Source of the DNA: Nemania diffusa | Lineage: Eukaryota; Ascomycota; Sordariomycetes; Xylariales; Xylariaceae | Assembly: GCA_038501195.1 (NCBI GenBank) | Contig: JBBPUQ010000003.1 | Location: 248,001 to 312,000 of the forward strand | Direction of reading: 5' to 3' | Length of the DNA stretch: 64,000 nt | Shown here: positions 12,184 through 22,081 of the stretch, in pieces | How the letters are laid out: each line of letters begins with the position of its first letter | Numbering within the stretch: position 1 is the stretch's first letter | Notes under the pieces: generated by a model | The model's input: the letters and a program-made list of their open reading frames with translations, nothing else | The model's database searches: none | Told to the model about the DNA's origin: nothing | Program-made: the position numbers and the translations under genes

Positions 12184-13770
12184 ATGTCGGTCGCCTCAAA
12201 GGTGCGTGTCTTCCTTGTGTCGTATTTGTTTCATTTGTTTCGATTTCTATCGCTTTGTCTACGCCTATCCTCTTTTTTTTGTGTGTGTGACTTGTCTGTT
12301 GTTCGGTCTCTGGCCTAGCTTCCAGATGAGCAAGGACACGACGATGCGAGCATCGCCATGGCGATTACCACCATGTTCTATCACATAGTGGTTAGGCCGT
12401 TGTCTTCTACATTCAATTGACTTCTTGATCTACGTCGGCCCGAGCTAACATGATGTCGGTAGAACCTCTTCGCCCTTCTCGGTATGTCGATCCATCTCAC
12501 AGTTGCGACTGCATGAACTTTATTTTTCTATCGCAACATCTTGTTGCCTGCCCGCTCGCCTGACTGCCGTTCCGTTTACTTGACATCCCAACGCCCACTA
12601 ACCCGAATATTTCCACCCAATTAGGCAATGACGAGGAGGATGACCAACCGTCCGGCCCTGTGAAGACGGTCGACAAGAACCTGCCGCGCACCACCAAGCG
12701 CAACGTTGAGCCTCAGGCCCCTATCAAGCCTGCTGGCACCACTGGCACCCGCCGTCCTGGACCCGGTGGCAACGAGGGAGGTAAGTCGTCCCCAACACCC
12801 CAGCTAGAAGTCCTAATACACTAGTGACATGCCCTTACTAATACTGTCTTCGCTCTTTAGCTTTCCGCGATCGCAACGCCGGTAGCAACGCCAACCAGCG
12901 CAGGACTACCGACGAGGTTCCCCGGGGCAGCCGAGGTGGTGGCCGTGGAGCCCGTGAGCGAGGAGGTAGGGCACATGTATAATGTCCTCATGATACATAA
13001 GTCATCTAACCGTCTAAATCTAGGTCGCGGTGGCCGTTTCCCGCGAGAACGCGATGATAGGCATTCTAAGGGTATCGCCACGTAAGACAGACATCCTCCA
13101 ACTCCTCAAAGTACTACGGTTCTAACTCGTAACTAGTGGCGGATCGGATAAACAGGCCGCTCAATCCTGGGGTGCTGCCGAAGGCGGTGCCGAGGCCAAG
13201 GATGAGCAAGTAGGAGAGGAGATTGCCCAGACTGAGCTGAAGGAAGCTACCGCTGAGGATGCCGAAGACGTCGCTACTCCCGCTGAACCCGAGGACAAGC
13301 ACGTCTCTTACTCGGACTACCTCGCCCAGCAGGCTGAGAAGAAACTTGCTCTTGGTGACAACCTCGAGATCCGCAAGCCCAACGAGGGCAGCAAGGCCGA
13401 CAAGAAGTGGGCCAACGCCAAGGCTCTAAGCAAGGACGAGGGAGATGACTTCATCTCTGCCACCGGTGGCAAGACCAAGCGCGAGCGTGAGCGCAAGGCC
13501 AAGCAGGTCGTCGAGATCGACAACCGTTTCGTCGAGCCTGACCGTCCCCGTGGCGGACGCGGCGGCGGCGGTGGTGGCCGGGGCAGTGGCCGGGGCGATG
13601 GTCGTGGACGTGGCGAGGGCCGTGGACGCGGTGAGGGCCGTGGTCGTGGCGGTGGCCGAGGCGACTTCCGTGGTGACTTCCGCGGTGGCCGTCCCGCCGG
13701 TCGCGAGACAGCCGCGGCCGCCTCGATCAACACCAGCGACGAGAGCGCGTTCCCTAGCCTGGGCGCGTAG
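12184..13770 (+). CDS. stm1: Stm1/HABP4-like ribosome-associated RNA-binding protein
   Basis: Model: exons 12184-12201, 12463-12481, 12625-12780, 12861-12965, 13024-13081 and 13137-13770; 329 aa. The first two tiny exons give MSVASK-NLFALLG, followed by NDEEDD, the usual fungal Stm1 N-terminus. The middle is rich in Arg/Gly and Lys; the HABP4/SERBP1-type core (around YSDYLAQQ...LEIRKPNEG...NRFVEPDR) is in the last exon. An RGG/RGDFRGG tail and a final FPSLGA end the protein. In yeast, Stm1 binds 80S ribosomes, preserves idle ribosomes and also interacts with nucleic acid structures; a similar cytoplasmic role is inferred. The 261-bp first intron after six codons is typical of highly expressed fungal translation genes. 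The RGG tail produces an Arg/Pro-rich shadow frame on the other strand. Confidence 0.9.
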
Positions 13771-14511
13771 ACAGTGATCGATGAGAGGTTTTATTGGAGT
13801 CTGTGTAGTGCATGACGACGTTTATGTTCTTTCGGCACAACCTTCCCAACCCTCCTTTTTCGTCAACGGCGCACCAGTCTGGTCATTAGGACCGTTAGCC
13901 CAGATTATTCTGGGCGTGAGCTCTGAGAACCCCCTTCTCTCGGAAGCCACCCTTTTCCGAATCATAAAAAAAAGTTACTTTCATATCCAAGCATAAAATG
14001 ATTGGTTGCTTTGCTTGGACGTGAGGTAAATGACGGCAGCCATTTTCATTGACATTGTACTGGTAGAAATTTCGGCCTGCCTCAACTGCTAATTCTCGTT
14101 CTACCTGGCTGTCCTTGTGCCAATCGTGACATGGGCGTATTTTTGTCATAGCTGCCTTCAACTAATTGTGACAAGGTAACTCAATCTAGTGATCTTTGTC
14201 TCTAATAAGGGGATTGTTTCTTGTGTATTCCTAAACACGGGCTTTGTCTTAATCTTCAATGCACATTGTCATATCAAAGAATTCCCAGTAGAGTGTAACC
14301 CTTCATTCACAATAATAATACCCTCGCCATGGAGTTAAATACGAGGATTCGCCAGTCTCTTCGGTCTAGTCCACTCTCACATCTCATCCTCGAGGCAATC
14401 TATCAAGATAACTCAATTGAATAATCATCGCGTAACGCTGTTCCAGTCTCTTTTCTATATCATTATAAGTGCCGTCTCTCGCTCCCAACACAAACTACAG
14501 AAGCCGGCACA
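13771..14511. other. Intergenic, Stm1 3' region and promoter of next gene
   Basis: This holds the 3' untranslated region of the Stm1-like gene and the upstream region of the hypothetical gene at 14512. A pyrimidine-rich leader (about 14,440-14,500) precedes that ATG. No other gene is seen. Confidence 0.5.
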
Positions 14512-15732
14512 ATGTCCTCATCGTCAAATGAGCCCCTTCTGCCGGCGGAAGCTCCTCTTTACGCGACCAATAGCTGGGTCATAAGTCGTTCGCGCGCTCT
14601 CATAAACTACGATAAATACGATGCCGTTTCGCAGTGGCTCGATGAGGTGACGGACGAGGAGGGTGAGAAAATTGACGCCGGTAAGGCTCTTAATCGCTCT
14701 GAAAGGGGTCCTGAAAAGGTGCGTGTGCTGTGCGGCCACGCAGCTGGCGAACTGGAAGACTATGACTCGGACTGTTGTATTCTCTCACCAAACACGATTG
14801 TCGAAAGACTCGAGGCAGTGGCAGCGGAGATGGAAGCCAGACATCATGACGATGACGATGACGACTCCCATGAGTATAGAGATGATGATAGCTCGTCGTC
14901 GTCGTCCTTGTTGTCTTACTACTACTCCCTGGCGTCAGGCTCGCTCGAGACGGAATCTATATTGATCGGATACAAAGATCCGAACTTCATAAAAGAAGCC
15001 AATTCGGGGACAATGACAAACGGCAACTTAGACCAGTCTACAACCAATACGCTTCTAGGCCATAACCGTCCAGCCTCTGCTCTCCCGTCGACTTTAGACT
15101 CAGGAGCGATGCCAGGAAATGGCATGAAAGCAAACCCATCGCGCCCAACAAATGAATCCCTTGATAGAGTAAGTCCCACGCAAAATGGTGTACATTCTAA
15201 CGTGACGTCGAAACCACCCAAGCGATCTAAATTATCCACGCTGCTCAAGGCATCCAACACCAAAACCCCCTTCCTCACAGTCCCCCAGCCTCAGCACGGT
15301 AAGTCAAGCCGAGAGGCGAAGCCCTCCGGCGCCTTCGTGTACCCGTTCACGTACGGTTACCCGGCCGCCTACCCCGAGATCGAGCGCGGGCCCTCGCCGC
15401 TGCCCCGCGTCCGCACGCCGCGCGCCACCGCGCCGCGGCCTGGGACGCCATTTCGGCCGTCTAGTTCCGTAGCACAGAAGATGGATGCGAGCTCATCCGG
15501 CGCAAGCCCCTCGAGCACCAAGCTGAGCGGCGGCACCTCCCCAGCCCGGCCCTCGACCCCGCCCACACAGGATCCCGTGAGCGGACACATGCAGCCGGCG
15601 GCGGCCCCGGAGACGGAGATGGAGATCCTCGCGCCCGTGCCCCGCCGCGTTGGGCGTCTGTTTGCGCCACGGCCGTCGTGGGCGCGGTTTTGGGCTTCGT
15701 CGTTTGGGCGTGGGCGGGGAGGGGGTAAGTAG
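14512..15732 (+). CDS. Hypothetical serine/proline-rich protein
   Basis: An uninterrupted frame of 406 aa opens with MSSSSNEPLLPAEAP and has an ATG in good context (GCACAATGTCC). I do not recognise a family. The N-terminal third is acidic and includes an Asp-rich tract (about residues 117-128) followed by a serine run. The remainder is rich in Ser, Pro, Thr and Ala with basic patches, and it ends with a Gly/Arg-rich tail. No transmembrane segment or signal peptide is visible, and the protein looks largely disordered. The final codons overlap a perfect splice-donor string (GTAAGT at 15725), so the true C-terminus could continue into a spliced exon; no convincing one was found. The length of the frame and its even coding character support a real gene. 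Confidence 0.65.
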   Translation: MSSSSNEPLLPAEAPLYATNSWVISRSRALINYDKYDAVSQWLDEVTDEEGEKIDAGKALNRSERGPEKVRVLCGHAAGELEDYDSDCCILSPNTIVERLEAVAAEMEARHHDDDDDDSHEYRDDDSSSSSSLLSYYYSLASGSLETESILIGYKDPNFIKEANSGTMTNGNLDQSTTNTLLGHNRPASALPSTLDSGAMPGNGMKANPSRPTNESLDRVSPTQNGVHSNVTSKPPKRSKLSTLLKASNTKTPFLTVPQPQHGKSSREAKPSGAFVYPFTYGYPAAYPEIERGPSPLPRVRTPRATAPRPGTPFRPSSSVAQKMDASSSGASPSSTKLSGGTSPARPSTPPTQDPVSGHMQPAAAPETEMEILAPVPRRVGRLFAPRPSWARFWASSFGRGRGGGK

Positions 15733-17704
15733 GAGCCCGGTGGCGCAGGGTGAGGATGAGAGTAGGTGAGTTAGGAGTAAAGAGAGGGAGGCGGGCTGAT
15801 TTTTAGACAACTAGATTGATAGATTGATAGAAGACAGAGTGATAGTGGTAGTTCCTTTAGATGGGGCAATAAAAGCGTATTTGTTTTATATCTAAGATGA
15901 CTGTTGTCTGTCAGCTGTTTTGCGTTTGCTGGTGAAAGCGGAATATTATGATTTTGTAGGTATACCACATCAGCGTTGAAGTTCGGGCTCGGGCTGCGTT
16001 GGGCTAAGCTAATTTTTTTCCCTTCCAGTCCAGCGACATGAGAGTAGCTAAATATCTTTTAACAAAAGCGAGGTTTGAAGGCTGCTGTGGAAGGGTCCGA
16101 TTAAACTTATATTTACATCAATTAAGATACCAGATTTCGCCCTCCGGGCTACCTGATAACTGCCCTCTGGAATATGAGCTAGATCTTTCTAGTTTACTTT
16201 CTATACCTAAACTGTATGCGAACTATTACTACGTACCATGCTTCGTATTGAATCTTCTCATAGCCCCATACTTTTCTAGGTAGTGTTCTCACACAACTTT
16301 GAGTTGCCTAGGTTGCAAACCTGTAAATGTTAAATGGGGTTGTTACAGAGTGAGTTAGGTAGGTACCTACCTAGGTATCGGGGAAGCATTTTATTGGTAT
16401 ATCTAATATATGCAAGAAGACCTGCTACTCCACTTTTAAGTCACCTAGCCGTCAAAGGGATAGGTATATATACCTAATAGGTCCTCTGCCGCCCTAAGGA
16501 CCTAGAGAGCCACGAATCAAATGATAATTCTGTCATGCCCTATACACCCTTTATCATCTGGTAGAAGTAGATGGGAAATTGATGAGGATAGAACGGTGAC
16601 AATATGCGTAGCGTGATGATGGCCACTGGTCGCCGCACAGAGATACCCAGACATAAGTGCAAAACCCTTTTTCCATGTACAAAGGTCTTGTAAACAGCGA
16701 TGAAAAGGATTTTGGCTCTACCAATGATAGCGGGTAGTGATTTTTAGATTTTTTTGCCTTTCTAGTATGGACTATTCCAGCCTACTTAGTCTACGAAGCC
16801 TTATCGCCGGGCAAAACGCGATTAGTGGCCTGTATGCCCTGCTTTCGACTCGCTTTTGACTCACAGACTAGCTTACTACGGCTCACGGCCCCCAATATAC
16901 GTTCTATCTACTGCGATCGAAATGCCCTGAAGTATAGGTATACTGTAGAGAAATTATTTCCCGACAAATACACGGTGTGGGACGCTTCACATGTCGGGTG
17001 GAAATATATCTAGATCACTCTTAGTAATGATACTGGCAGTAGAGTCGTCATCTTTGCTAATTAGGTACTTGGGTAGTGACATGTTGTAGATGCATCTTTC
17101 TGCGAGAAATTATAGCTTAGGATGATAGCCCTTTTAACCCTCACGTCTGTTTCTGCTTCTTAAGAGAGCTATTATAGAGTGTCGCGGAAAAACGACGCCG
17201 TTAATTCGGGATTGAATTAACGGCATGAATGGATAGGTAAGTACCTGCCGCTTGCTCTAAAGTGAGCTAGCGGACGTCGGGTGATCCCGCGGCGGGGTAG
17301 GTGCAAAACAGTGCCTTTTTCTATTCTTCAGGACCGCTATATTTATAAAGTACCGAGTTATACGCTACTTAAGTAGAGATTACTACTATTACATTTTGAA
17401 AGTTTGGTACAGTTGGAAGGTCTAATCAGAGGCTCTGATAAAAAGTTTAATATAGCCAGGAGGTAAAGTCTACTAGACCCTCTAGCCAAACCTGACAATA
17501 GTGTGTAACTATGTGCCTTATCTATAGCGATCTTAAGGGGTCTTAGGGATACAAAAGGGCAATTAAAAAGCAAATTATGAAAAAAAGTGCATATGTTCAA
17601 TTGATTGGCGGATTGGCGGAAAACCCCTCAGTCAATAGTGGTCAGGCTCTAGAACAACTTAATCACAAACATAACATTGACACCGCCAACGCCTATGGTA
17701 GAAA
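15733..17704. other. Intergenic with TAGGTA-rich palindromic words; possible coding relic
   Basis: No supported gene. A self-complementary run of TAGGTAGGTACCTACCTAGG lies near 16359. On the minus strand about 17,360-17,600 reads as an 80-aa frame with protein-like composition but no start context, partner exon or recognisable family; it could be a relic of a larger coding sequence. The last part is the promoter of the gasdermin-like gene. Confidence 0.45.
17197..17224. repeat. Perfect 11-bp hairpin
   Basis: GCCGTTAATTC and its exact reverse complement GAATTAACGGC are separated by six bases (GGGATT). The hairpin is about 480 bp upstream of the gasdermin-like start. It could be a transposon end remnant or a regulatory palindrome, and the sequence does not decide between them. 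Confidence 0.6.
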
Positions 17705-18550
17705 ATGGTCAAGACATACGTTCTCGCCCCGAACTGGACTACGGCGCCCCCGCCAGACGGTCCAATAAAGCTTGGCCACGTCCTGGATGACCTCACCGAG
17801 TTTGTCCCCCTTAACCGTAAAGATTTCGTCAAGATAGAGCCCGAGTACCTAAACAAGACCGACACTAAAGATGGATTCACAACGTCGCGCGCCGATCTCC
17901 TGTCGGGCGCGCTCGGCGTCTTTGCTCGCGTCATAGGACTAGTGGGCTTCGGCGCTGGCGCTGAAATGTATTATCGGAAGGATAAGAACGACGTCCTAGC
18001 ATGTACGACGCTGGACACTATGACCTTCGATCCGACTGTCGAGTACATCACGGAAACAATGGCGTTGGGCGAGATTAAGGCGTTCATGGAGGGGTGCAAA
18101 TTCAAGGCGCCAGTGTACATGATCACAGGACTGAAGATAGGTCGAGGGGTTTCCCTACAGAGCAGTGGGAGCATCGAGTATGGCGTGAGGTTGGACGGCG
18201 GCCTTAACCCCCCCGGGAGTGCTGCGCAGATCGGAGGTACGGGCGGCGTAGCCGTAAAGAAGGGCAATAGTGAGAACTGGACTGGCTCGACGGATTTTAT
18301 TGTTGCATTCCGGGCGAGAAAGATCTGGTATCACCACGGAGATTTTAAGAATAAGACTAACAAGGACAAGGTTGTTATGCAGGATGGTACACCGGTTCAT
18401 ATAGGCCCAGATATGACGCTACATGTAGACGACGAGATCCCACTTGAAGATATTTTCACAGATACACCTCTGACAACTACTCAAGATGATGAGGATGGAG
18501 AAGCGGTGAAGTGGGTTATTCCCGAAGTCATAGGGGAACTGACTTTGTAA
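17705..18550 (+). CDS. Fungal gasdermin-like protein (HET-Q1/RCD-1 class)
   Basis: An intronless frame of 281 aa, close to the usual fungal gasdermin length (about 250-280 aa). Family features seen: an N-terminal YVLAPNWTT segment followed by GPIKLGHVL; the central SRADLLSGALGVFARV stretch with a small glycine-rich hydrophobic region; FDPTVEYI; the strongly conserved PVYMITGLKIGRG block near residues 139-151; and a FIVAFRARKIW strand near residue 200. The ~70-residue tail is acidic (DDEDGE). Fungal gasdermins are kept inactive by a short C-terminal tail; proteolytic removal lets the N-terminal part assemble in and permeabilise the plasma membrane, killing the cell. The gene converges on a subtilisin-like protease gene (18669-21572), their stops 118 bp apart, the association known for het-Q1/het-Q2 of Podospora anserina. 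The assignment rests on motif recall, not a search. No frameshift or break is seen. Confidence 0.87.
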   Translation: MVKTYVLAPNWTTAPPPDGPIKLGHVLDDLTEFVPLNRKDFVKIEPEYLNKTDTKDGFTTSRADLLSGALGVFARVIGLVGFGAGAEMYYRKDKNDVLACTTLDTMTFDPTVEYITETMALGEIKAFMEGCKFKAPVYMITGLKIGRGVSLQSSGSIEYGVRLDGGLNPPGSAAQIGGTGGVAVKKGNSENWTGSTDFIVAFRARKIWYHHGDFKNKTNKDKVVMQDGTPVHIGPDMTLHVDDEIPLEDIFTDTPLTTTQDDEDGEAVKWVIPEVIGELTL

Positions 18551-18668
18551 GGGAATGCTTGGAGCGAAGAATTCAACAGGTCTTCGAGTTGTTCTAGGAT
18601 TTGCTGTGGCGAAAGAGTATATACATGAGTCCATTGACCAAACCCCATCCCCCCATTCAATGAAAATC

Positions 18669-21572
18669 CTACCTCAATGCTTCCTTGATTATCATAGCGA
18701 CACGATCTGGCATAGACAATTTCCACCAGGGCGCAAGGTATTCATAACCATCTCGGGGGTTTGACATAGCTATCAAGATGCTTTTCATCCCAGCACGGCT
18801 AGATGCCTCTTTAAAATGCTCCTCCGTCAACTCCTTGGTTTCTGTCAAATGTTGCACGAAACGGAGCACGTTGGCTGCAATACCGGCAGCCACGGGTGTC
18901 GAGTAGGATGTGCCTGACAGGTAGATGTCTTTTTCTGTTATCGACGGGATTGCAACTCCTAGGGTGCTAAAGTTCTCGCGTCCTATACTGGGTGACGGAT
19001 CCATGCCGCTCTTGTTTCCGTATCCGTCTGAGGCATGGATACAGAGGACTTTCTCTAGTGTCGCCGGGAATGACCTCTCCGCATTTCCTCCGTAGTTTGA
19101 GGCCGCTGCAAATATGATGACCCCATCATATTCTGCCTTCTCGATGGCAGCCTTTATGGCAACGTTTTTTTCCGTCAACGCAAATGACATTGTAATGATA
19201 TGGACGTTCTTTGTCTGTGCCCACAGAATCGCCTGCGTAGATGGGACTTGTCAGTCGTAAAAGCCGTCGCTTCTTGTGGACGGTCATGGACTCACTTCGA
19301 CGATTTGACTTGCCTGATCTCCCTGCTGAGAATGAGATATTTTGGCAACATAAAGGTCTGCGTTGGGGGCAATCTTTAAAACTAATGCAGCCACATTCGT
19401 GCCGTGCCCGAAAGTATCGGCCCTCGGTTCTCCAACAAAGGACTTTGTCTCTTGAAATGGACTTGACCTTCTCGATCTACGCACACCCCGAAAGAATGCA
19501 TTGTTCTCATCGACACCCGTATCTAATATGGCAATACGAACTCTTAAATCTCCTTGTAGATTTCCGTGAAACTCATCTGCACGCTTGAAGAATCCGTCTG
19601 CGAATGCGATTTTACTATAAAGCAGTTAGTCTTCTACTAACCAGCCACTCCTCGCTCTCAGTAGTACCCACTCAGAATCTACTGCGTTACTATGGTGCCT
19701 CCTGTCATCAAACAGGTCATTCAGTAACCCATGGTTAGGTCGGATAGGTGCATGGAGGGAGATGGGCTGCTGGCTGCCGAGATTTTTCGATGAATAAGGC
19801 TGGACGAGTGGTAATGGAGTGCTATGACTTTGAGTGATTTTCGGGACCGATAGTTCATAGGCGTAGTTGGGATCCCGTCTTGGGTCCCTTTTAGCATTTC
19901 GACGGGGTAGAAGGTCTGTTCGCGCAGATTCGAGGAGGGAAACGACCTCGAAAATAACATTTTTACATCGCCAACAGGCGTCGGTCTTCGAACCGCCTTG
20001 TGCGCCCTTATCATTGTCATCATCATCATCATCATCTTCATCTTCATTTTCCAAATTTGCTTCCAGACATGTTGTAACGGCTTCCACGTATTTTGGTCCC
20101 ACATTCTCGGACAGCCCTAGCACATCCTCGTCTACTACTTCAAGTAGAGCCACATCGAGACGGCGGTTGAAAGGCCCTAACGGCCTATCTAAGGCGATTT
20201 CGAGAAGTATCTTGGCAAAATAAACAAGGATGGTGAATTTGATTGAATTGGCCAGTTCGGTATCCTTAGGAGCCTCCGCCTCCATCAGCGAATGTGCTAG
20301 GTAAGGGTTGTACGCTTCATACATCTTTCCCTTTGAAGGGTCAAAGAGGAAGAAAATATCTCGGGCCGTCCACTGCCTATTTTGTATTCCGGCGTGGTAC
20401 ATGCGAAGAAGCGTATAGGATAGGTTCAATGCTAGGACAGCTTTGTGATATGGTTTGAAACCCTGCCCGCTAACAAGCATGGCTTCCAACGATAAAGTTG
20501 GCCAGATAGGAGGCATTTTAACAATTCGGGGTGGCCCTGGGTGTCGTAGAATACGAGATGCATACACCCATACGTCTAGGGTAGTCTCCTTGTTGAGAGT
20601 GTTGCGGATAGTTTCGCAGACGTTCCGAACGTTCCTGAACTTGAGATTAGAAGGCGGCCTAGCAGTCAATCTTCTATTAGGACATATCGATCTTTAACAT
20701 CTAGTGATAGTCTTTACTTACAACTGAGAGACGATTGTGCATGCTGTTTCTTGCCACTTTTCTTCGGCTGAGCAGCAAGATAAGAAAATCTTGTGCTGGA
20801 TGCCATTGGCGGACTCAGTGGTACTATTGGGATGTTGGATCTGGAGCTTGGTAATGTGTTTCAAGTTACACGCTTGAGCATCGATGTTCTCCTTCAATGC
20901 GCTCAGCAATGTTAGTAGAGATTGACAAAAATCATCCATGCTCGTAAATATAGGGTTGGATGTCGTCTTGTTATGATATGCGCTCTGATAATTGATATCC
21001 CAAGCTTCATGGCGCGTGATCGTGTTAAACCGAGCGATGTTGCTAGCATTGAAATCAGTTATCGTTTTCTCTACCTCCTTGGACCTGTCGATCGTGTCTG
21101 GAAGACGTAGAAATGTAGAAAGATCCGAAGACGTCGATTCGCTCGACACTCGCTTCATTAGAGCTTCGAGCTTTGGATATAATATCGGTATCTTGGAAGG
21201 CTCTTTGCTAGGTGCATTTGAGGGCGTGGTAGCAATGTTCGCTACGTGATATTCTATCTCTTCTATAGCATCAGGCGGGCCGTTCTGTGGGTAGAGGACT
21301 CGTTCGTCAGTAAGGTCCTCAAGCAACTGAAAAACATGGTGTAGGCCATCGAGGAAGGCTTTATGTTCATCTGACGACAAATCCTGGCCTCTTGCAGTGT
21401 AAAGAAAGACTTGGTCAATCTCGTATTTAAAAAGCCTTCTGGAGTTTAACATGGCGAGGCTCGATATCCTTTGAGTGTCGTCCCTGATTCGCTTTTCAAT
21501 AAGCGGTGCTATCTGTTGATGCACCGTGCTGAAAGCTTGCAGCTCAGGGCCTGCAAATTTATCTCGAGGCAT
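18669..21572 (-). CDS. Subtilisin-like serine protease with N-terminal DUF7580-like region (HET-Q2-like)
   Basis: Model on the minus strand: exons 21572-20722, 20673-19672, 19614-19296 and 19232-18669; 911 aa. Splice junctions restore one frame throughout; introns are 48, 57 and 63 bp, and the second has a perfect GACTAAC branch site. The C-terminal third is a peptidase S8 domain with all catalytic residues visible: Asp649 in AILDTGVD, His688 in FGHGTNVAAL, oxyanion Asn770 in AASNYGG and Ser833 in SGTSYSTPVAAG. The N-terminal ~530 residues resemble the fungal DUF7580 module that precedes effector domains in incompatibility proteins (TARDIFFLF motif), with an acidic Asp run near residue 490. 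No signal peptide is seen, so a cytosolic protease is inferred. Its natural substrate is probably the neighbouring gasdermin, as HET-Q2 cuts HET-Q1. It is divergently transcribed from the NLR gene at 22082. Confidence 0.88.
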
Positions 21573-22081
21573 ATTTGGCGTAGAGGTGATATCAATCCTA
21601 ACTATGAATGAGAAACGACGTCGATTATGGGATGCTTAATGTCATATATGAGTACTTGACCATTAGCAACCTAAGTAGTGCGCCTATATGCGTATAGCGC
21701 CGTAGTTCTATTGCGTGACACTCAATTTCAGCTGCTATCGATTTTGGGTCTCGGACCAACAAAGGACAGAACCCAGCTAAATAAGTGACGGGAACCTGCA
21801 ACCTACGTCCTGGTCGGATTGCCATTTTGGTACAGCATGTCAGCATATGCTCATTGGGCCAAAGTAATGTGAATTGCGAAAATGACTGCATGAGGAGACT
21901 GCACGAGGATGCTTTGGAAACCTGTGTTAGTACTAATATGTACACTGTATAACCGAAGAAATTTGAATGCCACCACTGCTTCCCCATTCCACTTCATTCA
22001 GCTGCTAATCTCTACGACTCTCCATTGTAGTGCTCACGGCAATAGGAAAAGACCATAACTAGGGCTCAACGTTTACCCATT
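21573..22081. promoter_or_regulatory. Shared divergent promoter region between protease and NLR genes
   Basis: Only 509 bp separate the start codons of the subtilisin-like protease (minus strand) and the NLR gene (plus strand). No gene fits inside. Co-regulation is inferred from spacing alone; no specific factor-binding site was identified. Confidence 0.5.

Noticed and set aside
13317..13733. 138-aa Arg/Pro-rich frame on the minus strand
   Set aside because: Shadow of the RGG-repeat coding part of the Stm1-like gene; no independent start context or motif.
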